Source: Cognatazoarcus halotolerans
GTDB taxonomy: Bacteria; Pseudomonadota; Gammaproteobacteria; Burkholderiales; Rhodocyclaceae
NCBI RefSeq assembly: GCF_009800965.1
Contig: NZ_WUAF01000011.1
Coordinates: 124,001 to 188,000 of the forward strand
DNA length: 64,000 nucleotides
Reading direction: 5' to 3'
Below, in pieces: positions 43,346-50,416 of the stretch. The notes under the pieces are model-generated. The model worked only from the letters and a program-made list of their open reading frames with translations. It had not been told where the DNA came from and made no database searches. Position 1 is the stretch's first letter, and each line of letters opens with the position of its first letter. The position numbers and the translations under genes are program-made.

Positions 43346-43886
43346 TTCGGGCGCTCCTGATGAGGGTGGGTTTGCTCTCCATTCAGCAAGCGGTGTGCCA
43401 GGCATGAAGCAGGGATCTGGACCAAAAATGCAGTTCGATTGAGACGACGAGCTTTGTGCATGGTGAACAATTTATGCAAATAGGCTGGATGGCGCTCGCA
43501 CCATCGGAGGGCGGATGGTCATGGCGATGCGTTCATTCGGTGCATGGCAGCGCTGCCCGCATTGGTGGATCAGCTCTGGCGTCCAGCTGAGTTTTCACCA
43601 GCGTGTAGCGGAGAAAGCCGTCTGCAGGCGCTGCTCAAACAACTTAGATCGGCTTCACAGGGGGGAACCCACAGGGGCGCCAGACACAGCGCCGTGGCCG
43701 CGGGATCAAGGCACCGTTGTGCACACTGCCACATTGAACGGAACGAAATCGAGGGTGCGCCATAGGTGCTCGTAGCAGAGCATGCGGCAGCCAGGCAGTC
43801 TTGCGAAAGGCGCGGGCACTGCCGTCGGGGGGGGGCCTGCGGCCAGGGCGGGACTGCTCAGTGCCTCTGCGCACGTGCAGGCGCAA
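43346..43886. other. Duplicated upstream region of codB
   Basis: 541 bases matching 41056-41595, with a second copy of the inverted-repeat site (43453-43480) and of the codA relic (43746-43798). This copy has drifted more in its middle part (about 43635-43690). No complete gene is visible. Confidence 0.5.
43746..43798 (-). pseudogene. codA relic fragment, copy 2
   Basis: Base-for-base the same fragment as at 41457-41509, carried along by the duplication. Confidence 0.5.
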
Positions 43887-44723
43887 TCACAGGGCTCGCC
43901 GCACGATTCTGCCCACGCTCCCCGGATGTAGCCCGAAATGGGCCGCGATCTCGCGGTAGCTGTAGGCACCGCTGGCATGCGCGGCAATGATCGCCTTGTC
44001 CCTGTCCGCGTGGCTTGCCTCGATGGCGGCCAGCGAAGGGGCCGGGGCGCGACGCTGGATTCTGGGAATCGAAATGTCTTCGTCCGAAACGTTGGCCTCG
44101 GCTTGCATGCGGCTCACGAAGGCTGCATCGCCCAGATAGATCTGCTGGCGAAGGTGCTGCCAAACGCTCGCTTGCCCGACACCCTCGGCGACGAAGCGAA
44201 CATAGCGCTCGCGGGCCCGCCGTCTTTGTTTGCCAAAGATCGCAAGCAAGGCATCGGTCGTGAGAAAGGCGGGCGCCGTGCATTCACCCGCGGTAGCCAG
44301 GTAACTGCTCCACGGCCAATCCGCGGCCGCACCCACCATGCCCGCCCGTACCGGATTCAGCACCACGTAGCGCGAGAGTTCCAGCAGATAGCTTTCCTTG
44401 TCCACGAGGATCGCCTTGAAGCGCCCCTGAAAAAGATGCCCGCTGCGGCCATGGCGGCGGTTGCTGGCCTGGGTGAACACCCCGTTCAACTGCCGCATCC
44501 CCTTGGAGAGATTTCCCTCGAGCGTCTCGATCACCAGATGGTAATGGTTGTCCATCAGGCAATAGGCGTGGCACAGCCAGTTGAAGCGCGAGACAACCTC
44601 GGCCAATACCCCGAGAAAGACTTCCCGGTCCTCGTCATCCTCGAAAACAGCCTCCCGCCGATCGCCGCGGGAGGTGACGTGGTAAAGCGCGCCAGGGAAT
44701 TCGATGCGAAGGGGTCGGGCCAT
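43887..44723 (-). CDS. REP-associated tyrosine transposase-like protein (RAYT, Y1), copy 2
   Basis: 278 residues, the same domain order and motifs as copy 1 (HYH in DNHYHLVIET, Tyr in SRYVVLNPVRAG, C-terminal helix-turn-helix). Only a handful of residues differ from copy 1, including FEDDEDR for FENDEDR and LSKGMR for ISKGMR. The motif gacctgacccc lies upstream at 44765-44775. Both copies look intact. Confidence 0.9.
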   Translation of the reverse strand: MARPLRIEFPGALYHVTSRGDRREAVFEDDEDREVFLGVLAEVVSRFNWLCHAYCLMDNHYHLVIETLEGNLSKGMRQLNGVFTQASNRRHGRSGHLFQGRFKAILVDKESYLLELSRYVVLNPVRAGMVGAAADWPWSSYLATAGECTAPAFLTTDALLAIFGKQRRRARERYVRFVAEGVGQASVWQHLRQQIYLGDAAFVSRMQAEANVSDEDISIPRIQRRAPAPSLAAIEASHADRDKAIIAAHASGAYSYREIAAHFGLHPGSVGRIVRRAL

Positions 44724-44781
44724 GGGGTGAAGCTTAGATCATGGGGTGGGATGATTCAAGGAGAGACCTGACCCCATCGGT

Positions 44782-44882
44782 GTGACCCCAATGGTGCAAC
44801 CTTGTTTGCGAAGCACGAACGCCTGCCGACGGATGTGTTCGAGGGCTTCGGGCGGGAGCTTTCTGGCGTCGATTTTTTCCAT
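44782..44882 (-). pseudogene. N-terminal remnant of an IS630-type transposase
   Basis: Reading left from an ATG at 44882, the frame gives MEKIDARKLPPEALEHIRRQ, then AFVLRKQGCTIGV, which looks like the helix-turn-helix start of IS630-family transposases. After about 32 codons it runs into the end of the duplicated RAYT segment. The rest of the transposase is absent. Confidence 0.45.
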
Positions 44883-44931
44883 GCCAGAATTATATTAATA
44901 TCTATTTGATTGCCGAGTTAATAAGAGCGTT

Positions 44932-45378
44932 TTACTTCGCGTTGCCGACATACTCAATTGAAATGTAAGCATCAAAACGCCCAAACGGGGAAATAGATAT
45001 ATTTACGCCATCGGCACCGTTAAAACTATGTCGTTCGGAGGAGATTATGTCAACCTCGTCCCAACCAAGGCATGATGCCACTGCCATTCGAATTTGCCTG
45101 ATTCCGACTCGGCGATCATTTTCATCTAAAAACATATAGAAACACTTCGCCTCACTACCCCCAGCTTCATCATCAATAATCGAACATCTATTTGCCTGTG
45201 GCAAATAGATTTTTGGAACCCAATCCCCAACGGAACTCTTCCGCATCTTAAGATCTACAAAATTTGACTTAGCTCCCAAAAAATATTCTTCCAATGCCTC
45301 GCACGACTTTTCGCTAGGATAAGAAACGCACGAAAAAAATGTAATCGCTGTTCCGAACAACCACTTGCTCCAACCCAT
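44932..45378 (-). CDS. Small exported protein of AT-rich island, unknown function
   Basis: 148 residues. Signal peptide-like start (WLFGTAITFFSCVSYPS), then a body with four or more cysteines (CEALEEYF, RCSIIDD, KCFYMF, SCLGWDE) suited to disulfides. No recognisable family. Base composition is much lower in GC than the flanks, which suggests transfer. It is the last gene of a three-gene left-reading set, nine bases after the preceding one. Confidence 0.7.
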   Translation of the reverse strand: MGWSKWLFGTAITFFSCVSYPSEKSCEALEEYFLGAKSNFVDLKMRKSSVGDWVPKIYLPQANRCSIIDDEAGGSEAKCFYMFLDENDRRVGIRQIRMAVASCLGWDEVDIISSERHSFNGADGVNISISPFGRFDAYISIEYVGNAK

Positions 45379-45387
45379 TGCGATCTC

Positions 45388-45888
45388 CTATGGCCTCCTA
45401 ATCGAGACGCTTTCTCTATTGGCACCCCCGCCAGAGTATGATCGGGTTCTTACAACCACAAGCTGCCTATCCTTTGTAATAATGTTATAAGAAACCGACC
45501 TACCGCGACCGCTTTTAGAAGCGTATTCTTTTTGGTCTCGAATTTTAAGCCCGCACGAATTTACAAAATTATCTGCTGAGCCGATAGCATGCTGAATATT
45601 TCTCGCCCTTCCACTTCCGGATGAACAAGTAAATACAAATCCATCCTCATCCTCCATTACAATACAGTCTGGAAGCAATTCTAGATAAATTGAAGTTTTA
45701 AAAAATTTCACCCCATCAACTTCATCCTCCATACCTTCTTTGATCGAAACAAAATTCTCCGACGCCAGAGAAATTATATTGTTTAGCTTGCTGCAATCAT
45801 CAGATAAAGCGCGACCGTTAAAAACAGCAAAAATAAACAACGATACAGTTTTGACTAATAAAGACGGTTTCACGTAGACACTCCACAT
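45388..45888 (-). CDS. Small exported protein of AT-rich island, unknown function
   Basis: 166 residues. N-terminal hydrophobic segment (LLVKTVSLFIFAVFNGRALS) as signal peptide; then cysteines at DDCSKLNN, PDCIVMED, FTCSSGSG and NSCGLKI, again consistent with a disulfide-bonded secreted protein. No family recognised. Its start overlaps the 3' end of the metallopeptidase-like gene by 19 bases, so the two are probably translationally linked. Confidence 0.7.
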   Translation of the reverse strand: MWSVYVKPSLLVKTVSLFIFAVFNGRALSDDCSKLNNIISLASENFVSIKEGMEDEVDGVKFFKTSIYLELLPDCIVMEDEDGFVFTCSSGSGRARNIQHAIGSADNFVNSCGLKIRDQKEYASKSGRGRSVSYNIITKDRQLVVVRTRSYSGGGANRESVSIRRP

Positions 45889-46664
45889 TCACTTGCCGCG
45901 CGACGAAACGCCTGTGTCAGATCTAATCCAATTTGCGCAGACATTAGCCCACGTTGAAAAGCCATACCTCGATCTTCCGGTGTCCCGTGGTGCCCGGAAT
46001 CATTGAAGTGATAATCGCCTTTCCTGAAAAATCCAATCAAAGCTGACCTAAGATCTACGGCTCCGTACGTTTGCAGCGCACGTACGCCCATGTACCAACC
46101 CGCCATTTGATCCGCTTGCAGCTCAATTTGCTTCCCTGGGTGGAATTCGGAAAGCGCTTTGAATTGCATTATATGCGCCCATTCATGCGCCATTATTGCC
46201 GCCATAACATGATCAAATCGCCCCCCCTGAGATTTGTGATATCTGAATTCAGAAATCATAAGATTTGACCCAAAACAAACGGTACCGTCTGGAAATGGAT
46301 GATCGCCTATTATCTCAGGTGTCGCAAAAGCATTTGGAGATGGGTCATCAAACATAAACAAGCCCGGACGAACTGCGAGTTGAGCACACAGAACGTCGTA
46401 CTCTCTCGACATTCCAGCATCCAACAAAGCGTTTCCAGTAGTTCTTGAGAGCGCAATTTGGTTTGATGCATCTTCGCGCGATGCATTCAGATGACATCCT
46501 ACAAAATCTACTTGTGACACATTCCGCGTCTTGTTGTCTGACAGGGATGGCCGTGGCACATTTTGGCCTACTGCTCGATCAGTCCAATCCGCAAATGCAA
46601 TTCCGATCTTTGCTGAGACCAAAAGGCCGCCCGCGCATGTACAGCAAAAAGTTCTTCTATTCAT
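45870..46664 (-). CDS. Exported metallopeptidase-like protein (HExxH, M48-like)
   Basis: 264 residues. The N-terminus MNRRTFCCTCAGGLLVSAKIG has a twin Arg followed by a hydrophobic stretch, similar to a Tat signal. The zinc-protease motif HEWAH (in AIMAHEWAHIMQF) is followed about 20 residues later by ELQADQMAGWYMG, giving the third ligand Glu and the downstream Asp typical of M48-like gluzincins. The substrate is unknown. AGGGGAA precedes the ATG. First gene of the AT-rich set. The partners downstream are unfamiliar, so a joint function is inference. Confidence 0.75.
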   Translation of the reverse strand: MNRRTFCCTCAGGLLVSAKIGIAFADWTDRAVGQNVPRPSLSDNKTRNVSQVDFVGCHLNASREDASNQIALSRTTGNALLDAGMSREYDVLCAQLAVRPGLFMFDDPSPNAFATPEIIGDHPFPDGTVCFGSNLMISEFRYHKSQGGRFDHVMAAIMAHEWAHIMQFKALSEFHPGKQIELQADQMAGWYMGVRALQTYGAVDLRSALIGFFRKGDYHFNDSGHHGTPEDRGMAFQRGLMSAQIGLDLTQAFRRAASECGVST

Positions 46665-46817
46665 TATCGTTCCCCTGGGAGAGCTTCACTACACACAAGG
46701 AGGAAGCCTTTTCAACGCGGCACCCATTTGTTCGGTCGACAAAAAACGGTAACAAATTATTACCACTTGGGCGCCCTTCCGGTAAATCAACAATTACACA
46801 TAACTCATTGAGGTAGG

Positions 46818-46836
46818 CCCCCGGCTATGCCGGGGG
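46818..46836. repeat. IS200-type end hairpin
   Basis: CCCCCGGC (46818-46825), loop TAT, GCCGGGGG (46829-46836). A compact hairpin just before a transposase start is typical of the left end of IS200/IS605 elements. Confidence 0.6.
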
Positions 46837-46908
46837 ACTCACCAAGGTTTGACCTTTACGACGGTCGGCGTGAATTTCTGATCTCCGCCAAGAGAAGGGA
46901 GATTCACT

Positions 46909-47076
46909 ATGAAAGAGTATCAGAGCCTGAGTCGCACGAGATGGGACTGCAAGTATCACGTGGAGTTCATACCGAAGCGACGCAAGAAACGGGTGTTCGG
47001 TGTGCTGCGTCGGCACCTGGGCGATCACGTTCACATATGCATCAGCATTCCGCCGAAGTACGCGGTGTCGAATGTG
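46909..47076 (+). pseudogene. Internally deleted IS200-type transposase tnpA
   Basis: The front MKEYQSLSRTRWDCKYHVEF and KRRKKRVFGVLRRHLG match IS200 TnpA, but the next segment jumps directly to DHVHICISIPPKYAVSNV, skipping about 20 residues that normally carry the rest of the fold. The HUH pair (HVH) is kept, while the helix with the catalytic Tyr is lost after SNV. The frame runs on to 47247 in unrelated sequence. GGGAG precedes the ATG. Confidence 0.75.
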
Positions 47077-47132
47077 GGGCGGATTCAACATCCTGAATCG
47101 CCCCGGGAATTGAGGAGGCTCCATCAGACATC

Positions 47133-47161
47133 GGGGTCAGGTCGGAGATCGGGGTCAGGTC
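47133..47161 (+). repeat. Tandem GGGGTCAGGTC motif
   Basis: Two copies of GGGGTCAGGTC at 47133-47143 and 47151-47161, 18 bases apart. The same 11-mer occurs in reverse at 42474-42484 and 44765-44775 next to the RAYT genes, so it is probably a mobile-element-associated palindrome arm or terminal site. Confidence 0.55.
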
Positions 47162-47197
47162 GCACCTTATTGCATCTTCGCGCTGTGCGGGCTCCCC

Positions 47198-48487
47198 TCA
47201 AAGCGATGCAAGAACCGCCAACGCCGTCCTCACCCCCGACCGTGTAGCTCCCTCCAGCGTCGCCGGATAGTCCCCGGCGACGTAATCCCCGGCCAGCCAC
47301 AGGCCCGGTACCGCGGTGCGGTGACTGGGCCGATCGAGTCCCGGTTTGCATGCGAAGGTGGCGCGTTTTTCGACGATGGTCTTGATCCACTGGGGGGGCG
47401 GCAGGCGGCCGAGGAGGGTGTGGATTTCTTCCTGGATCAGAACTTCGAGTTCGGCCTTGTCGAGTGCTTCGTGGGGGCCGTGCGCGCTGATGACGGCGGC
47501 GAGCAGGCCGGGCGGGCCGCCGAACTGGGCGCGGTCGAACAGCCACTGGATGTGGCCGCCGCTCATGCCGATCATCGGTTCGGGCAGGCGCACCGATTCG
47601 TCGTAGGCGAGATAGGTGGTGAGGATGGGTTCGTATTCGAGCGCTTCGATCTGCTGCCTGAGGCGCGCGAGCTCGGGGAAGGGTTCGATCAGCGGCAGCG
47701 CGTGGTAGGGCGCGGTGGCGATCACGACGTGGTGAAAACCAGCCCATTTGGGGCCGCCGTCGAGCCAGAACACGCCGTCTTCGATGCGGATGCCCTTGAT
47801 CTGGTCGAGCGTGCTCACGCGATGGCCGTGCATCGCCAGCCAGCGCGCGGCGGGGACCGGGAAGAGTTCGGAAAGGTCCACCCGCGGCAGCAGGAGTTCG
47901 CTGGCCGACGCGCCGGCACCGAGGCTGTCGCGCAGCACGTTGGCAAAGATCTGTGCTGAGGCGCGCCTGGGCGGGGTGTTGAGGGCCGCGATGCACAGCG
48001 GTTCCCACAGCAGCTCGCGCAGCCTGAGGGTCTGGCCGGCGTCGAGCAGCAGGTTGGTGACCGGCTTGTCGGCGCCGAGCTGCCACTTGCGTTTCTTGAG
48101 GTAGCGGATCAGCCGTGCGGCGGCGAAGCGGTCCTTCCAGTCCAGGCCGCTGGCGCGCAGCAGTCCGACCGCGAGATGCAGCGGAGAGGGCAGGTTTGCG
48201 GCCTTCAGATGCATGCGGCCGGGGTAATGCATGGTGAGCGGGCGGGTCTCGAGCCACTTGGGTGAGACGCCGACCTGGCGCATCAGCTGCAGCGTCTGGC
48301 TGTAGGCGCCGATCATGATGTGCTGGCCGTTGTCGATCCGCGAGCCGTCTTTCTCCACCACTCGCGCGCGCCCGCCCAACACCCGCGAGGATTCGAATAC
48401 CGTGACCCGCACGTCGGCACGGGCCAGCGTGACCGCGCAGGCGAGTCCGGCGTAGCCGCCGCCGATGATCGCGATCTCGGGCTTCAT
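47198..48487 (-). CDS. hpnE: Hydroxysqualene dehydroxylase HpnE
   Basis: 429 residues, FAD-dependent amine oxidase fold. The dinucleotide-binding start IAIIGGGYAGLACAVTLARADVRVTVFESS is followed by GGRARVVEKDGSRIDNGQHIMIGAY and, near the C-terminus, PGLWLAGDYVAGDYPATLEGATRSG. HpnE reduces hydroxysqualene to squalene, the last step of the HpnCDE route. Third gene of the left-reading hpnC-hpnD-hpnE set, about 155 bases after hpnD. Confidence 0.94.
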   Translation of the reverse strand: MKPEIAIIGGGYAGLACAVTLARADVRVTVFESSRVLGGRARVVEKDGSRIDNGQHIMIGAYSQTLQLMRQVGVSPKWLETRPLTMHYPGRMHLKAANLPSPLHLAVGLLRASGLDWKDRFAAARLIRYLKKRKWQLGADKPVTNLLLDAGQTLRLRELLWEPLCIAALNTPPRRASAQIFANVLRDSLGAGASASELLLPRVDLSELFPVPAARWLAMHGHRVSTLDQIKGIRIEDGVFWLDGGPKWAGFHHVVIATAPYHALPLIEPFPELARLRQQIEALEYEPILTTYLAYDESVRLPEPMIGMSGGHIQWLFDRAQFGGPPGLLAAVISAHGPHEALDKAELEVLIQEEIHTLLGRLPPPQWIKTIVEKRATFACKPGLDRPSHRTAVPGLWLAGDYVAGDYPATLEGATRSGVRTALAVLASL

Positions 48488-48563
48488 TGCGGGATGGGGC
48501 GCACGACGCGTGATGAAGCCTCATTCGGGCGGGGGTGGAAATCCGGGCGCATCATGGTCTTGG

Positions 48564-48583
48564 ACCCCGGCCTGTGCCGGGGT
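48564..48583. repeat. REP-like palindrome
   Basis: ACCCCGGC (48564-48571), loop CTGT, GCCGGGGT (48576-48583) in the hpnD-hpnE gap. A short GC-rich hairpin of the kind dispersed in many proteobacterial genomes. Confidence 0.4.
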
Positions 48584-48642
48584 GACGAATCCATCAGCTG
48601 ATTGCCGTCGCGGGAGGGCTCGTGCGTCCTGTTCATGATCGC

Positions 48643-49476
48643 TCAGCCCTTGATCCAGGTGGTGCCCGCCAGCCACACCTTGCGCAGCGGGGTGAGCGAG
48701 GTGCGGCGGTCGAGCACCTGGAAGCCGTCCTGACGGATTTCCTTGAGCAGGGTGCGGTAGATGGCCGCCATCACCAGGCCGGGTCGTTGGGTCTTGCGGT
48801 CGCAGTCGGGCAGTTGCGAGAAAGCCTGGTCGTAATATTTTTCGGCGCGCTCGGCCTGGAACTGCATCAGCGCCAGAAAGCGATCGCTGTGGCGGGCTTC
48901 GAGGATGTCCTTGGCGGGCACGTCGAAGCGCTGGAGTTCGTCGATCGGCAGGTAGATGCGCCCGCGGCGCGCGTCTTCGCCGACGTCGCGGATGATGTTG
49001 GTGAGCTGGAAGGCGAGGCCGAGGTCGTGGGCGTACTTGAGTGTCTGGCGGTCGGTGTAGCCAAAGATCTCGGCCGACAGCAGCCCGACCACGCTGGCCA
49101 CCCGGTAGCAGTAGAGCTGCAGGCCCTTGAAGTCGAGATAGCGGGTCTGCTGCAGGTCCATCTCCATGCCGTCGATGATCTCCAGCAGCTGCTCCTGCGG
49201 CAGCGTGAAGCGCGTCGATACGTCCTGCAAGGCCTGGCTGACCGGGTGCTGGGGCTTGCCGGCGGAGATCAGCTCCACCTCATGCCGCCACCATTCCAGC
49301 TTGGACTGAGCGATGGAGGGGTCGCGGCATTCGTCCACCACGTCGTCGACCTCGCGGCAGAAGGCGTACAGCGCGGTGATCGCCTGGCGGCGCTCGGGCG
49401 GCAGGAACATGAAGCTGTAGTAAAAGCTCGAGCCGCTCGCCGCGGCCTTGTCCTGGCAGTATTTGTGAAAATCCAT
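48643..49476 (-). CDS. hpnD: Presqualene diphosphate synthase HpnD
   Basis: 277 residues, squalene/phytoene synthase family. Both Asp-rich motifs are seen: REVDDVVDECRD and LTNIIRDVGEDARRGR. HpnD condenses two farnesyl diphosphates into presqualene diphosphate. It begins ten bases after the hpnC stop. Confidence 0.95.
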   Translation of the reverse strand: MDFHKYCQDKAAASGSSFYYSFMFLPPERRQAITALYAFCREVDDVVDECRDPSIAQSKLEWWRHEVELISAGKPQHPVSQALQDVSTRFTLPQEQLLEIIDGMEMDLQQTRYLDFKGLQLYCYRVASVVGLLSAEIFGYTDRQTLKYAHDLGLAFQLTNIIRDVGEDARRGRIYLPIDELQRFDVPAKDILEARHSDRFLALMQFQAERAEKYYDQAFSQLPDCDRKTQRPGLVMAAIYRTLLKEIRQDGFQVLDRRTSLTPLRKVWLAGTTWIKG

Positions 49477-49485
49477 GCGCTCTGT

Positions 49486-50295
49486 CTATCTCGTTGCGGC
49501 GCGCCAGGCAAGGCGCAGCCAGTCGGTTTTTCCAAGCTCGGGACGGTGCCGGAAGACATCGTGGCCGGCCGCTTCGATCTTGTCGAGGATGGCGAGCCCG
49601 CCCTGCACGATGAGCCGCAGCTCCCAGCCGATGCGGCCGGGCAGGGCGCGGGCCAGCGGGGCGCCGTCGAGCATCATCGCGCGCGCGCGTTGCACCTGAA
49701 AGTCCATCAGTGCGTGCCAGTTGGCGTCGACCGTCTGCGCGTCGAGCTGCGCCTCGGTCACGCCGAAGCGGGCCATCTCGTCCTGCGGAAGATAGATGCG
49801 CTGCTTGCGCCAGTCGATCGCCACATCCTGCCAGAAGTTGATGAGCTGCAGCGCGGTGCAGATTGCGTCGGACCTGCGCAGGTTCTCGTCGCCGTCGGCG
49901 CGGTAGAGGCACAGCAGCAGCCGGCCGACCGGGTTGGCCGAGCGGCGGCAGTAGTCCAGCAGCTCGTCGAAGTCGGCGTAGCGGGTCTTGCCGACGTCCT
50001 GGCTGAAAGCGTCGAGCAGGTCGCGGAAGAGCTGGATCGGCAGCGCGAAGTCGCGGATGTTGCGGGCGAGGCGCGCGAACATCGGCGCGTCCGGCATCTT
50101 GCCCTGTTCGATCCGGTGCAGCTCGCGCCGGTAGTCGTTGAGTTGGGCGAGGCGCACCACAGGCGGTGCGTCACCTTCGTCGGCAATGTCGTCGGCCGAC
50201 CGTGCAAAGGCATAGATGGCCTCCACCGGCTCGCGCAGGCGCGCGGGCAGGAGGAAGGAGGCAACCGGGAAGTTTTCGTAGTGATCGACGGGCAT
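49486..50295 (-). CDS. hpnC: Hydroxysqualene synthase HpnC
   Basis: 269 residues, squalene/phytoene synthase fold. VDHYENFPVASFLLPARLREPVEAIYAFARSADDIADEGD is the HpnC front with the first Asp-rich motif, and LINFWQDVAIDWRKQR carries the second. HpnC turns presqualene diphosphate into hydroxysqualene, so hpnCDE together make squalene for hopanoids; no squalene-hopene cyclase is present in the window. ATG 50295 is chosen over a longer in-frame start at 50310. Confidence 0.94.
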   Translation of the reverse strand: MPVDHYENFPVASFLLPARLREPVEAIYAFARSADDIADEGDAPPVVRLAQLNDYRRELHRIEQGKMPDAPMFARLARNIRDFALPIQLFRDLLDAFSQDVGKTRYADFDELLDYCRRSANPVGRLLLCLYRADGDENLRRSDAICTALQLINFWQDVAIDWRKQRIYLPQDEMARFGVTEAQLDAQTVDANWHALMDFQVQRARAMMLDGAPLARALPGRIGWELRLIVQGGLAILDKIEAAGHDVFRHRPELGKTDWLRLAWRAATR

Positions 50296-50416
50296 GAAGC
50301 TGGCCCGCAAGCGGGCCCGCGGGCGTGTTCATGGGCGGCCCGAAGTATAGCGGCAGGGCGCGACGAGATGGGCGCGATGTGCGGCCGACGCACGATGCGC
50401 CGGCCGCAGGGGGCGG

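Larger units (their letters stand above)
42493..44779. repeat. Tandem duplication unit, copy 2
   Basis: Repeats 40203-42488 in direct orientation at an offset of 2290-2291 bases: partial codB, its upstream region, RAYT copy 2 and the same ending gacctgaccccatcg. The bases TTCT at 42489-42492 lie at the junction of the two units. Confidence 0.9.
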
